Shown here: positions 1 to 7,561 of the stretch, piece after piece
Layout of the letters: each line of letters begins with the position of its first letter
Position numbering within the stretch: position 1 is the stretch's first letter
Source: Bacteroidaceae bacterium
GTDB lineage: Bacteria; Bacteroidota; Bacteroidia; Bacteroidales; Bacteroidaceae
Direction: 5' to 3'
Assembly: GCA_016280445.1 (NCBI GenBank)
Contig: JAEEGS010000039.1
Span: 1 to 37,110, forward strand
DNA length: 37,110 nucleotides
Made by a program: the position numbers and the translations under genes
Notes under the pieces: model-generated
Seen by the model: the letters and a program-made list of their open reading frames with translations, nothing else
Told to the model about the DNA's origin: nothing
Database searches by the model: none

Positions 1-120
1 CCGAAACTGGACTGGAACTTGATAGAACAGCAGCGAGCGCGATGGGTAATGAATCAGAATATCCGACAATTGGACCTTTTCGACACTCAGGAGGGGTTAC
101 TTTTGGAAACGAAGACTTAA
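1..120 (+). CDS. 3' end of an unidentified gene (partial)
   Basis: Frame 1 is open from the window edge to a TAA at 118-120, giving 39 C-terminal residues. The tail is rich in Arg, Gln and Asn and contains RQLDLFD, which matches the QL[S/D]LF beta-sliding-clamp-binding motif found at the C-terminus of some DNA polymerases, repair proteins and transposases. It converges on the truncated methylase gene, whose stop is 33 bp away. I do not recognise the family. A transposase or other replication-associated mobile protein is an inference from the clamp-like motif and from the broken neighbour. Another frame is also open here, so even the reading frame is only likely. Confidence 0.4.
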   Translation, partial: PKLDWNLIEQQRARWVMNQNIRQLDLFDTQEGLLLETKT

Positions 121-152
121 TTTGCCTGTTTAATGACATTACCTAACTAATA

Positions 153-2324
153 TTAATCAATTCCTGTTTTTATCTGACAGCAATAATCTACTATATATGA
201 ACAAAAACCATTATCGTTTGTCAATAGTATACCCTTATTAATAAAAAACTGAACAGAATGAAATCGTCCCTTTGATTTGGGATTTTTTATAAATTTTGAA
301 TTGATTTTTAATGCTTCTAATAAAGAATCATCAATTTTAACAGCTTGACGAGAATAATAACTTATATATGGGGGATTACCAACTACAATATCAAACCCAC
401 CCTGTGAGAATACATCATAGAACCAAGTATGCCAAAGCATGAATTGGTTGTTGCCAGAGAGGTCGAGGTCACCAAAGTCAACATTGATACTTTGCTCGCG
501 GAGTTGTTGCTTTACGTTCTCAACAATCTCTTTACGAAGGGATTGCTTCTCATGATGGTCTGTACAATCATAGTATTTGGCCAACATCTTGCGCAAGTCG
601 AGACGATAAACATCCAGCATACTGTCGAAGATGGAAAGCATACCTGATTCATCGGCCTTCTTTTCTGTCATCGTTGAAAGGTCAACGCCCTTATACTGCT
701 CCAACAGCGAGTTTCCTTGCATAATCTTGAAGTCAAGGTTTGGCAGAGCCTGCGGGGTTTCTTCATCAACAATCAGGGAGAGCCAAAAACGGAGGCGGGC
801 AATATCAACGGCACCACGCTCAATATCTACACCATAGATATTCTGCTGAATGATGTGCTTTTTGATTTCAGCTGCCTGGTGTTGGCTGATTCCTTCAAGG
901 GCTGTGCGGCATTGGAAAAGTTCTTTCAGCAGACCCATTGGGAATGCACCAGAACCAATAGCTGGGTCGCAGATTTTGACGTTCTTCAAGGCTTCATCCA
1001 CTTGCTGACGGAACCTGTCGTTAGTACCAAGAGTATTGACATCGTGTGTGGTCACAAACTGACGGATGGCTTCTTTAGTGGCTTCGTCCTCTATGCCTGT
1101 TTGGAGATAGGCAATGAGGCTTTCGCGACACATATAGCTGACAATTTCCTTTGGTGTGTAGAAGGCACCCTTGTCTTTATTGTCCTCCAACAAGTTCTCA
1201 AAGATACGTCCAAGCATTTCAGGGTCAACACCTACTTCTGCATCATCAGGGTCATTTTCATCAATGGTAAAATTGTAAGAGGCAAAGAAGTCAAGCAAAT
1301 TCTGCATATATTTGCCTGGCAAGGGGAATTGAGTTTCATCAGTTGCTTCACGCTCAAACAAACCGCCATTCAGATATGGAACTCGAATGTTACTACCCAC
1401 AGCTGAGGACACAAGATTATTGGTACGTTCGGAGTTTAAATCATTGAATAGAGGTTCAAGCACCTCGTCTACAAAATGGTCTTTATCCGTAGTTTTCTCA
1501 AAGAGGTGCTGGATGAACTCATAATCACCTTCACCCCATTCTTTATTGATTGGCACACCCAGCCAACCTTTCTTCTGGAGGAACTGTAGGAACACAAGGC
1601 GGCCCATCAGTTTCTTCACATAATCACGGACAGCCTTTTCTGGATTTGAAAAGTGGGCAAACTCCTGCATGATTTCCTCGCAGGGGTCGTTCTTGATTTG
1701 CTCCTCCCATTTGTTAGCCACCTTCACCATTCGCTTTCCTGTGATATATTGGATGATGTCCTCGTACTGCTTTTTGTAGCCATCAAAGAACATATCGCTA
1801 ACAGCATCCACAGAGAACGCTTTGGTCAAGTCTTTCAACGAAAGCGCACTTGCCTTCAACTTCTCGAATTGCTGAATGGCAGTACGGCTTCGATGTCCTT
1901 CACCCAAAAGATAAGTAAAACGCTTGGTGTCTGTGGATTCCTTGTTGTAACTACCATCTTCTGCGAATGTCCATGCTTCACTAACATAAGAAAACCTAAG
2001 CACGCTTTCGTTCTTCCTGTAACAAAACATGAAGGCTCCTGCACCATTGTTGCGCCATTCGGAAAGTAGCATATCACGAATGCCACGACGATTACGTTCG
2101 ATATCAACAGAGTCAGACAATTCCACCTCATAAACGGAAATAGTTTCTCCATCTGACAATGTGATAGAGCCCAGCCATAAGGTCTGTTTAGACAAGGTGC
2201 TATTGGTGCTGATTTCGTAGGGACGACTCCAAAACTCGGCTTTGTTACCAAATATATCGTGAAGAAGCGATAGCCAGTTCTGGCGATTGTAGCGTGATTC
2301 TATGATTTCTTTGTAGTTCACCAT
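153..2324 (-). CDS. Eco57I-class N6-adenine DNA methyltransferase, C-terminally truncated
   Basis: The 723-residue product should transfer a methyl group from SAM to adenine in DNA. Motif X-like GAFYTPKEIV precedes motif I DPAIGSGAF (D453) and IYGVDIE, and the catalytic motif IV is NPPY at 650-653. The first 200 residues (YEVELS, NRRGIR) resemble the N-terminal part of large type IIG/DrmMI-like proteins. Only about 73 residues follow NPPY. Relatives carry several hundred more, including the target-recognition domain. Homology-like sequence runs to YIVD and then ends in about 10 unrelated residues and a stop, so the gene looks broken near position 190. It lies 34 bp downstream of the PLD-helicase gene and is probably cotranscribed with it. 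As seen, it may lack sequence specificity. The truncation is visible; its cause is inferred. Confidence 0.85.
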   Translation of the reverse strand: MVNYKEIIESRYNRQNWLSLLHDIFGNKAEFWSRPYEISTNSTLSKQTLWLGSITLSDGETISVYEVELSDSVDIERNRRGIRDMLLSEWRNNGAGAFMFCYRKNESVLRFSYVSEAWTFAEDGSYNKESTDTKRFTYLLGEGHRSRTAIQQFEKLKASALSLKDLTKAFSVDAVSDMFFDGYKKQYEDIIQYITGKRMVKVANKWEEQIKNDPCEEIMQEFAHFSNPEKAVRDYVKKLMGRLVFLQFLQKKGWLGVPINKEWGEGDYEFIQHLFEKTTDKDHFVDEVLEPLFNDLNSERTNNLVSSAVGSNIRVPYLNGGLFEREATDETQFPLPGKYMQNLLDFFASYNFTIDENDPDDAEVGVDPEMLGRIFENLLEDNKDKGAFYTPKEIVSYMCRESLIAYLQTGIEDEATKEAIRQFVTTHDVNTLGTNDRFRQQVDEALKNVKICDPAIGSGAFPMGLLKELFQCRTALEGISQHQAAEIKKHIIQQNIYGVDIERGAVDIARLRFWLSLIVDEETPQALPNLDFKIMQGNSLLEQYKGVDLSTMTEKKADESGMLSIFDSMLDVYRLDLRKMLAKYYDCTDHHEKQSLRKEIVENVKQQLREQSINVDFGDLDLSGNNQFMLWHTWFYDVFSQGGFDIVVGNPPYISYYSRQAVKIDDSLLEALKINSKFIKNPKSKGRFHSVQFFINKGILLTNDNGFCSYIVDYCCQIKTGID

Positions 2325-2358
2325 AACATTTACAATTTGACGATGTACAATTTACGAT

Positions 2359-5300
2359 TTATTGGAAACTCTCTGAAAGGATGATGGTGGCATCCGACTC
2401 TTCCTCTGCATGTTGAGTGTCTCGATAGTAGGCATTATATTTGTTTGCCATCGCTTGAATTTCAGCTTTGGCTTCTTCTGCTGTGATTTTAACTTTACCA
2501 CCAGTACGTTGCAAATCTTTCTGAATGCGTTGCAGACGTTTGGCTATATCTGTAATGGTGCCTCGTTCCACCAAAGCTTTCAGTTGATTCACTTTCACTT
2601 GCAGATCGGGGTCATCTGCAAATAAAGGCATTATCCTATTCAGCAAGCTTACGGCTGTCGTCACTTGCGCACCAAAATTGTTGCGCTGCCTCTGTGTGAC
2701 TTCCTCTTCCTGAATCTCCTGCACTTTGTCATTATGGAACCTGTTGACGGCTCTTTCCACATGATCGTGATGCTGTTTGATACGTGGTACAGCCTCTTCT
2801 TCTGGTAATGCCTTGAAATAGTTCAAAGCATCGAGCACAGAAAGGTCTCGCACTTGTTCATCTGACACCAGATAGAAGATTTTACGGAAATTGGTTTTGA
2901 GGAACACCATTGTGTCGGCAGACAAAGTCACGCCCTCAATGGTTCGTTTTTCTCTTCCTGTGCGGCTACGCAAGGAAAGTTTCTCAATACGTCTGTACTC
3001 TTTCCTGTTCTGCTGGTATAGGGCACGAAGTTCCTCATAGAATGGGAGTTCCAGATTTCTATCCTCCTCTTCTTCCTTCATTCCTTGTTTGAAGAGTTTG
3101 TCGAGGTCACGATCAATGATTTCTTCTGTAGAGTAAATCTGGTTGTCCTCACCAAAGGTGGTGTGGAAGGTCTGAATCTTGCTGAGGGCAATTTGATTCA
3201 GTTTGATTTGTTCATTACCCTGACGAGAGGGATAGAACACATAATTATAAATGGTGTTTGATTTCGAACCGATACGATTCACACGTCCAATGCGCTGCAT
3301 CAGTCGAGTAGAGTTCCAAGGCGTGTCGTAATTAATGATGATGTTGGAGCGATGCAAGTTGACACCTTCTGCCAGCACATCTGAAGCCAAGATGATGTTA
3401 TAGTCATTCTTCTTGGTCTTCCAATTAGCATCGAAGTTCTCACGGATGGTCTTGAATTCCTGATTGCGATTGCGTGCTGAAATCACCATCACATCAGGAC
3501 GATTGATGCGACGGGCAAGATAATCTATCGTGTCAACAGATTCTGAGAAAATGACCAGCTTTCCCTCAGGATTACGCTCTTTCTTGAACAGCTCATGTTT
3601 CAACAAATCTTCGAACTTGGCAAACTTGGAATCATCATTGTCATCGATGCATTCCCATTCCAACCACATTTCATCAAGAAGTTGTTGGTCTTGACGGAGC
3701 ATATCAATGTATTCAGGTTTGAAATCATCGCAACAGAAAACAGCATTCTTTGGATTAATTTCAGCTTTTTCATTTAGTTTCTCCTCAATCTCATCATCTG
3801 TATAGCCTTGTGCATAGAGCAGATTGATGTCCATGTCTGGAGCAATGAAAATCTTGTCATTCTCCCACATGTTAATCATGTTTTCGTTAGCCTGTCGGAA
3901 GTTCTCCACCGAAATCTTAAAAGCATGAAAACTGCTCTCCAATCGTTTGACGAGACCGTTCTTTCGGATGCCTGCCAAACTGCGGCTGATGGTTTCCGCA
4001 TTGTCGTAGAGACCATTTGAGGATTCTGGCTTCAGATAGGCGATTGCTTGATAACGTGCATAGGATAGTTTCTTATCGAGTGTGTTCATGGCTTCGACAA
4101 AGAGGTTTGCCATGTGGTCATTCAGTTCATATTCTTTCTTGATGGGATCAGCCACTTTGGGGAAACCTTGCACATCCTTGTTGTATCGTTCCACGCTTTC
4201 AATGTCTGAACGCGTGCGTCGGACGGTAATCGGTTTGATGATGCTTTCACGTACTCTTTCTGAAAGTTTCTTGAATCTTGCCACATCAAAATCCTTGTCT
4301 TTCTTCAGTTTCTTGAACATCGCTTCAAGAGGAGCAAAAAAACTGGTCAGATTGGGCACACCATCAATCGTGCATTGACGTGGGTCTTGGAACATCGTGA
4401 TTTGGTAGTAGATGTCGGAAAGTGAGTTGTTCATGGGGGTGGCTGAAATCAGCATCACCTTTTTCTTGTAGCCAGGAATGTACCCCGTTTCCACACGAGG
4501 CATCTTACAGATTTGCTGCAAATCCTTGAAGGCTCCTGTGGTGTGATTGCGGAATTTGTGCGCTTCATCCACCAGCACGAGATCAAAGTCATCAGCATTC
4601 CAATAGTTGTAGTTGTCTGTGTCGAGAATCTTGCTCAAGCTGCCATTGGATACGAATTGTGCGTATTTATCAATACCAAAATCTCTGAATGTGGCTTTCC
4701 AGTTCTGTTCAACGGCAGGAGGATAAACCACCAGAATCTTCGTGTTGTCACGTCCATTTTCTATGAGGAACTTTTTGGCAATCATCGTTGCAATGACTGT
4801 CTTGCCAAGACCTACCACGTCAGCAAGGAAGAAACCATCATAGCGTATCAGTTTTTGATAGCCTTCAATCACAGCGTCCATCTGGTACTCGTATTTATCG
4901 TAGCCTTCTGGCATATCGAATGGATCATCCATATCTATGGCCATCACACGGTCGCTGAAAAATTCCATCAGCATTTTGATATAGAGTTCGTATGGGGTCA
5001 CATCGCCTTTCAAGTAGGTGTTATCCATTGTCTGCTTGAAATCGACAGCTGTTATGGGCACATCCTTTGCCTCTTCCCATAACAAATCAAATTCGTTCTT
5101 GGCAAATTGAACATCATCATAGCGAGTGAGTTTCACATTGAACTCATATTGTTTCTCTTTTGTGATACCCAATCCGTTGCCACTCAGGTTGCTGCTACCA
5201 GTAATGGCTGCACCAAAAGTGTGTTGATTGAAGTTGTCTGGATAGAGGATATAGAATTTGGCATGAATCTTCTTGGAAGGATGGGCACGAAGTTCCAGCT

Positions 5301-5682
5301 TGCCATCGAGCAAGTCTTGAAACATCTGCAACATTCCATCTTCCACCTGCTTGGTATAATCGGAGCTCTCAATATCTTTGCGAAATTGGTTCATGCAGTC
5401 TTCCTTCACCTTCTCTTCCTCACCCATGAAAAGTACACCACGCTGTGTGGCTTTGGCAATATACTTGTCCACATTGATGCCAATCAACACACGTACTTTG
5501 TTGATACTGTCGAGAAAAGGCCGCAAGGAGAAATAGCCTGATGCACGAAGAAATCCTACAACTGCATCAAGGTTCGTCACTTGAGGGTTGTTATTTAAGA
5601 TTCCCTCAAATTCCTTCATCAACGTGTTCCCTTCTCGGTTAGTAAAGAATTGGGAAGAGACAGGAATGGTTTGCTGACTCAT
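2359..5682 (-). CDS. PLD-nuclease/SNF2-family helicase fusion (restriction/defence component)
   Basis: The 1107-residue protein begins with a phospholipase-D-like nuclease module: HAKFYIL (H140, K142) followed by GSSNLSGNG. An SF2/SNF2 ATPase follows: Walker A GLGKT (K294), DEAH at 372-375, SATPMNN, and motif VI QRIGRVNRIG from Q796. The C-terminal 250 residues are charged and helical. The start was placed at 5682 (MSQQTIPV). An upstream in-frame ATG at 5823 exists, but the extra 47 residues look like leader sequence. The gene precedes the adenine methyltransferase in one operon, so the likely role is ATP-dependent DNA translocation and cleavage of unmodified DNA. DISARM also pairs SNF2 and PLD proteins with an adenine methylase, but as separate genes. 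Nuclease activity is inferred from one HKD-like motif, so a dimer may be needed. Confidence 0.85.
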   Translation of the reverse strand: MSQQTIPVSSQFFTNREGNTLMKEFEGILNNNPQVTNLDAVVGFLRASGYFSLRPFLDSINKVRVLIGINVDKYIAKATQRGVLFMGEEEKVKEDCMNQFRKDIESSDYTKQVEDGMLQMFQDLLDGKLELRAHPSKKIHAKFYILYPDNFNQHTFGAAITGSSNLSGNGLGITKEKQYEFNVKLTRYDDVQFAKNEFDLLWEEAKDVPITAVDFKQTMDNTYLKGDVTPYELYIKMLMEFFSDRVMAIDMDDPFDMPEGYDKYEYQMDAVIEGYQKLIRYDGFFLADVVGLGKTVIATMIAKKFLIENGRDNTKILVVYPPAVEQNWKATFRDFGIDKYAQFVSNGSLSKILDTDNYNYWNADDFDLVLVDEAHKFRNHTTGAFKDLQQICKMPRVETGYIPGYKKKVMLISATPMNNSLSDIYYQITMFQDPRQCTIDGVPNLTSFFAPLEAMFKKLKKDKDFDVARFKKLSERVRESIIKPITVRRTRSDIESVERYNKDVQGFPKVADPIKKEYELNDHMANLFVEAMNTLDKKLSYARYQAIAYLKPESSNGLYDNAETISRSLAGIRKNGLVKRLESSFHAFKISVENFRQANENMINMWENDKIFIAPDMDINLLYAQGYTDDEIEEKLNEKAEINPKNAVFCCDDFKPEYIDMLRQDQQLLDEMWLEWECIDDNDDSKFAKFEDLLKHELFKKERNPEGKLVIFSESVDTIDYLARRINRPDVMVISARNRNQEFKTIRENFDANWKTKKNDYNIILASDVLAEGVNLHRSNIIINYDTPWNSTRLMQRIGRVNRIGSKSNTIYNYVFYPSRQGNEQIKLNQIALSKIQTFHTTFGEDNQIYSTEEIIDRDLDKLFKQGMKEEEEDRNLELPFYEELRALYQQNRKEYRRIEKLSLRSRTGREKRTIEGVTLSADTMVFLKTNFRKIFYLVSDEQVRDLSVLDALNYFKALPEEEAVPRIKQHHDHVERAVNRFHNDKVQEIQEEEVTQRQRNNFGAQVTTAVSLLNRIMPLFADDPDLQVKVNQLKALVERGTITDIAKRLQRIQKDLQRTGGKVKITAEEAKAEIQAMANKYNAYYRDTQHAEEESDATIILSESFQ

Positions 5683-6007
5683 AGGTATACGATAGGTTTT
5701 GGGCATCGCACTCGTCGGTAGTTGATAGACAATGAAAGCGAAACCTCTGTATACGAAAAAGCGTGAACGCTTATCGATACGGAGGCTCTCGCATTGCCTA
5801 ACTGATTGATAAGTAACGCCCACGCCAAAGCGTAGGCATTAAACACTTATTCTTTAATCAGTAGATTTTAGAAATTTGCGAGATTCCCGTATCACCGAAT
5901 AACTGCTAATGCTGTTATTATATTACTATGTCATACCGCCACCCTGCGCTCAGGGATTCTTGCCTATCAGCAAGTGCCGTTTACGACGAATCGGCGATAG
6001 TTGATGG
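5683..6007 (-). other. Long untranslated leader of the helicase-methylase operon
   Basis: About 320 nt separate the predicted promoter from the chosen start codon of the helicase gene. The leader contains a hairpin at 5818-5837 (GCCCACGC/GCGTAGGC arms, one G-T pair, CAAA loop) and an A/T-rich stretch. The core of that hairpin (minus strand, ACGCTTTGGCGTGGGC followed by TTACT) recurs near 36940 on the plus strand. An in-frame upstream extension of 47 codons cannot be excluded as coding. I see no convincing separate gene. Confidence 0.4.
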
Positions 6008-6037
6008 CAAAAATACAAAGATTATTTGTTACCACAA
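6008..6037 (-). promoter_or_regulatory. Bacteroidota-type promoter for the helicase-methylase operon
   Basis: Read on the minus strand, TTG (6037-6035) is followed after 19 bp by TATTTTTG (6015-6008), matching TTG-N19-20-TAnnTTTG. It points at the helicase gene and has no other candidate gene downstream. Confidence 0.55.
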
Positions 6038-6110
6038 AGCTTTTTCTGATTAAATCTCAAAAATTGTTTTGATGAGTGGGAAAAAGGGGATGGAAGCTAA
6101 CTGAAAAACA

Positions 6111-6152
6111 CAAAAAGGAGAATGTGTCAAAGTAGGCACATCCTCCTTTTTT
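6111..6152 (-). terminator. Rho-independent terminator downstream of the asnA remnant
   Basis: AAAAAGGAG-x-ATGTG pairs with GCACAT-x-CTCCTTTTT across a short loop. On the minus strand the stem is followed by a T-rich tract broken by one G. It lies just beyond the asnA remnant and separates it from the helicase promoter. It could work in both directions. It differs from the terminator of the intact asnA gene. Confidence 0.7.
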
Positions 6153-6187
6153 CGTTAGGGAAATATTTTGATGTGTTTGTGCGTTCT

Positions 6188-6383
6188 TTAGATGAGGGGC
6201 ATGCCTGCTGCGGCACATTCCTTGCGCATCTCTTCTGGCCAAATGGAGGCTTGGATTTCGCCTACGTGGGCCTTGTGGAGGAGCACCATGCAGAGGCGGC
6301 TCTGACCGATTCCACCACCAATGGAGAGTGGCATTTCGTCGTTGAGTAACGCTTTGTGGAAGAAGAGGTTGGTGCGTTCCATC
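6188..6383 (-). pseudogene. asnA: Remnant of an asnA 3' end (duplicate of 9111-9306)
   Basis: These 196 bp encode the last 64 residues of AsnA, including the IGGGIGQSR active-site segment, through to the same stop codon. Compared with the intact gene at 9111-10148 there are 8 substitutions, 7 of them synonymous and one Ile-to-Thr. Similarity stops abruptly on both sides: just after the stop codon, and just before the Met-Glu-Arg that begins the matching stretch. The remaining 280 residues are absent, so it cannot make a functional ligase. The synonymous bias says the piece came from a working asnA allele of a related lineage rather than from slow decay of a local copy. It has its own terminator. 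Confidence 0.9.
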
Positions 6384-6442
6384 ATCAGGCGAGCACCCAT
6401 AGTTTTGAACGCTTGACCTGCGGTCGAAATTTCTCACGCTCG

Positions 6443-6469
6443 GCAAAGTTCAAACCAGTTTGGCTTTGC
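6443..6469. repeat. Palindromic intergenic element
   Basis: GCAAAGTTCAAAC and GTTTGGCTTTGC form an imperfect inverted repeat with a 2-nt centre. It sits between the asnA remnant and the dipeptidase stop codon, flanked by TCGAAATTT on both sides (about 6424 and 6481). From memory, similar CAAAG...CTTTG palindromes recur between genes in Prevotella and Bacteroides, so it may be a REP-like repeat or the dipeptidase terminator. Confidence 0.45.
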
Positions 6470-6488
6470 TCTCGCTTAATCGAAATTT

Positions 6489-7277
6489 TCATTTACTCAG
6501 TTGCTTGACAGGGAAGGTAAAATAGGTATCTGGAAAGGGCTCGTCCTTCAAGGTAAAGTGCCACCACTCCGTGTCGAAAGGTTTGAAGCCGTGGCGCATC
6601 ATAGCCTGACGCAAGATCATACGGTTCTGGAATTGCTCGGGGGTGATACTGCGACCCTTAGGCGATTTGCTATTGTCACCTGTGTATTCGCCCGTCTCTG
6701 GATTACCGCAGAAGTCGGGATGACTCTCGGGACCGAACCAGTCGAAGGTGCCACCCATATCCACCTCTTTCTCCGTCGTCATGTCAAACAGCGTCAGGTC
6801 AAGGGTGGAGCCACGCGTATGACCGCTTTTCAGACAGATGTAGTCCTGCGGAAAGAGCACGCTCTTGTCAAGGTCAGGATAGAAGTAGGCCTTCATCAGC
6901 GTGTCGGTGATGTCCTCGGCCCAGCGAACAAAATGGTCAACACCCTTCTGCGGACGGTAGGCATCGTAGATTTTCAGGCGATAGCCCTGCTTGATCACAT
7001 CGTCACTCACTGCCTTCAAACTGTCAGCAGCCTGCCTGGTGAGCAGTGCTGTCGGTTCCTCGTAGCCGTCGATGCGGGTTCCCACGAAATTGTACGTGCC
7101 GAAGTAACGTATTTCCAATATAACGTCGGGCACAACATCGGTAATGGTCACAAACTGGCTGGCATCATCAGTCACATTGACTGCTGTGCTCTTCTTCGTG
7201 TCCGAAAAACAGGACACCATCGTCATGCCGCAGATTGCAAAGATGGCGGCCAGCATCCATAGTTTAAACTTATTCAT
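6489..7277 (-). CDS. D-alanyl-D-alanine dipeptidase (VanX/DdpX-like, M15D) lipoprotein
   Basis: This 262-residue protein has a lipoprotein signal (hydrophobic residues 7-20, lipobox VSC with Cys about 23), so it is probably anchored in the periplasm. The zinc peptidase signature is clear: SGHTRGSTLD gives H153 and D160, and EWWHF gives E237 and H240. This is the same H-x6-D and E-x2-H spacing as in VanX. The expected reaction is hydrolysis of D-Ala-D-Ala to free D-alanine. Outside van clusters these enzymes recycle peptidoglycan dipeptide for nutrition. No VanH, VanA or VanRS genes are nearby, so this is not evidence of glycopeptide resistance. A candidate -7 box lies 255 bp upstream, with a large hairpin between it and the start codon. 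Confidence 0.9.
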   Translation of the reverse strand: MNKFKLWMLAAIFAICGMTMVSCFSDTKKSTAVNVTDDASQFVTITDVVPDVILEIRYFGTYNFVGTRIDGYEEPTALLTRQAADSLKAVSDDVIKQGYRLKIYDAYRPQKGVDHFVRWAEDITDTLMKAYFYPDLDKSVLFPQDYICLKSGHTRGSTLDLTLFDMTTEKEVDMGGTFDWFGPESHPDFCGNPETGEYTGDNSKSPKGRSITPEQFQNRMILRQAMMRHGFKPFDTEWWHFTLKDEPFPDTYFTFPVKQLSK

Positions 7278-7306
7278 ACAACTTTCGGAAGTTACCGCTT
7301 CGCTCA

Positions 7307-7423
7307 GGAGTTAAAGGAGTTATAGGAGTTAAAGCCTATACTCTGTCAACTGTGGAGAGGAGTTTTCACGCCAGCATTACAATCGGCTTTAACTCCTCTA
7401 ACTCCTTTAACTTCTTTAACTCC
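7307..7423. repeat. Large inverted repeat built from 9-bp GGAGTTAAA units
   Basis: The left arm 7307-7336 consists of three GGAGTTAAA-like units ending in GCC. The right arm from 7385 starts with GGC and carries the complementary units, with one mismatch over about 30 bp and an extra unit to 7423. The 48-bp loop has no repeats. Any transcript from the candidate upstream promoter into the dipeptidase gene would fold this into a long hairpin in its leader. Confidence 0.75.
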
Positions 7424-7532
7424 AAGAAAGTGGAGCTTGCGAAACTTAAATTATTCATATATTCATTCGACTGATATTACTTTCGTAGTCTAATTTGAGC
7501 AGGTAAAACTTTAATTTCTGAAATATCAGTTG

Positions 7533-7540
7533 CAAAGATA
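7533..7540 (-). promoter_or_regulatory. Candidate -7 box upstream of the dipeptidase gene
   Basis: The minus strand reads TATCTTTG, followed by CAACTG, matching TAnnTTTG. No good -33 TTG is seen at 19-21 bp. It lies just past the end of the HAD gene and would give a leader of about 250 nt. Confidence 0.35.
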
Positions 7541-7561
7541 CGGATATTTAAGGAATTATCG

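Noticed and set aside
6489-7277. Glycopeptide-resistance (van) determinant
   Set aside because: Only a VanX-type dipeptidase is present. There is no VanH, D-Ala-D-Lac ligase or VanRS, and stand-alone dipeptidases are common recycling enzymes.
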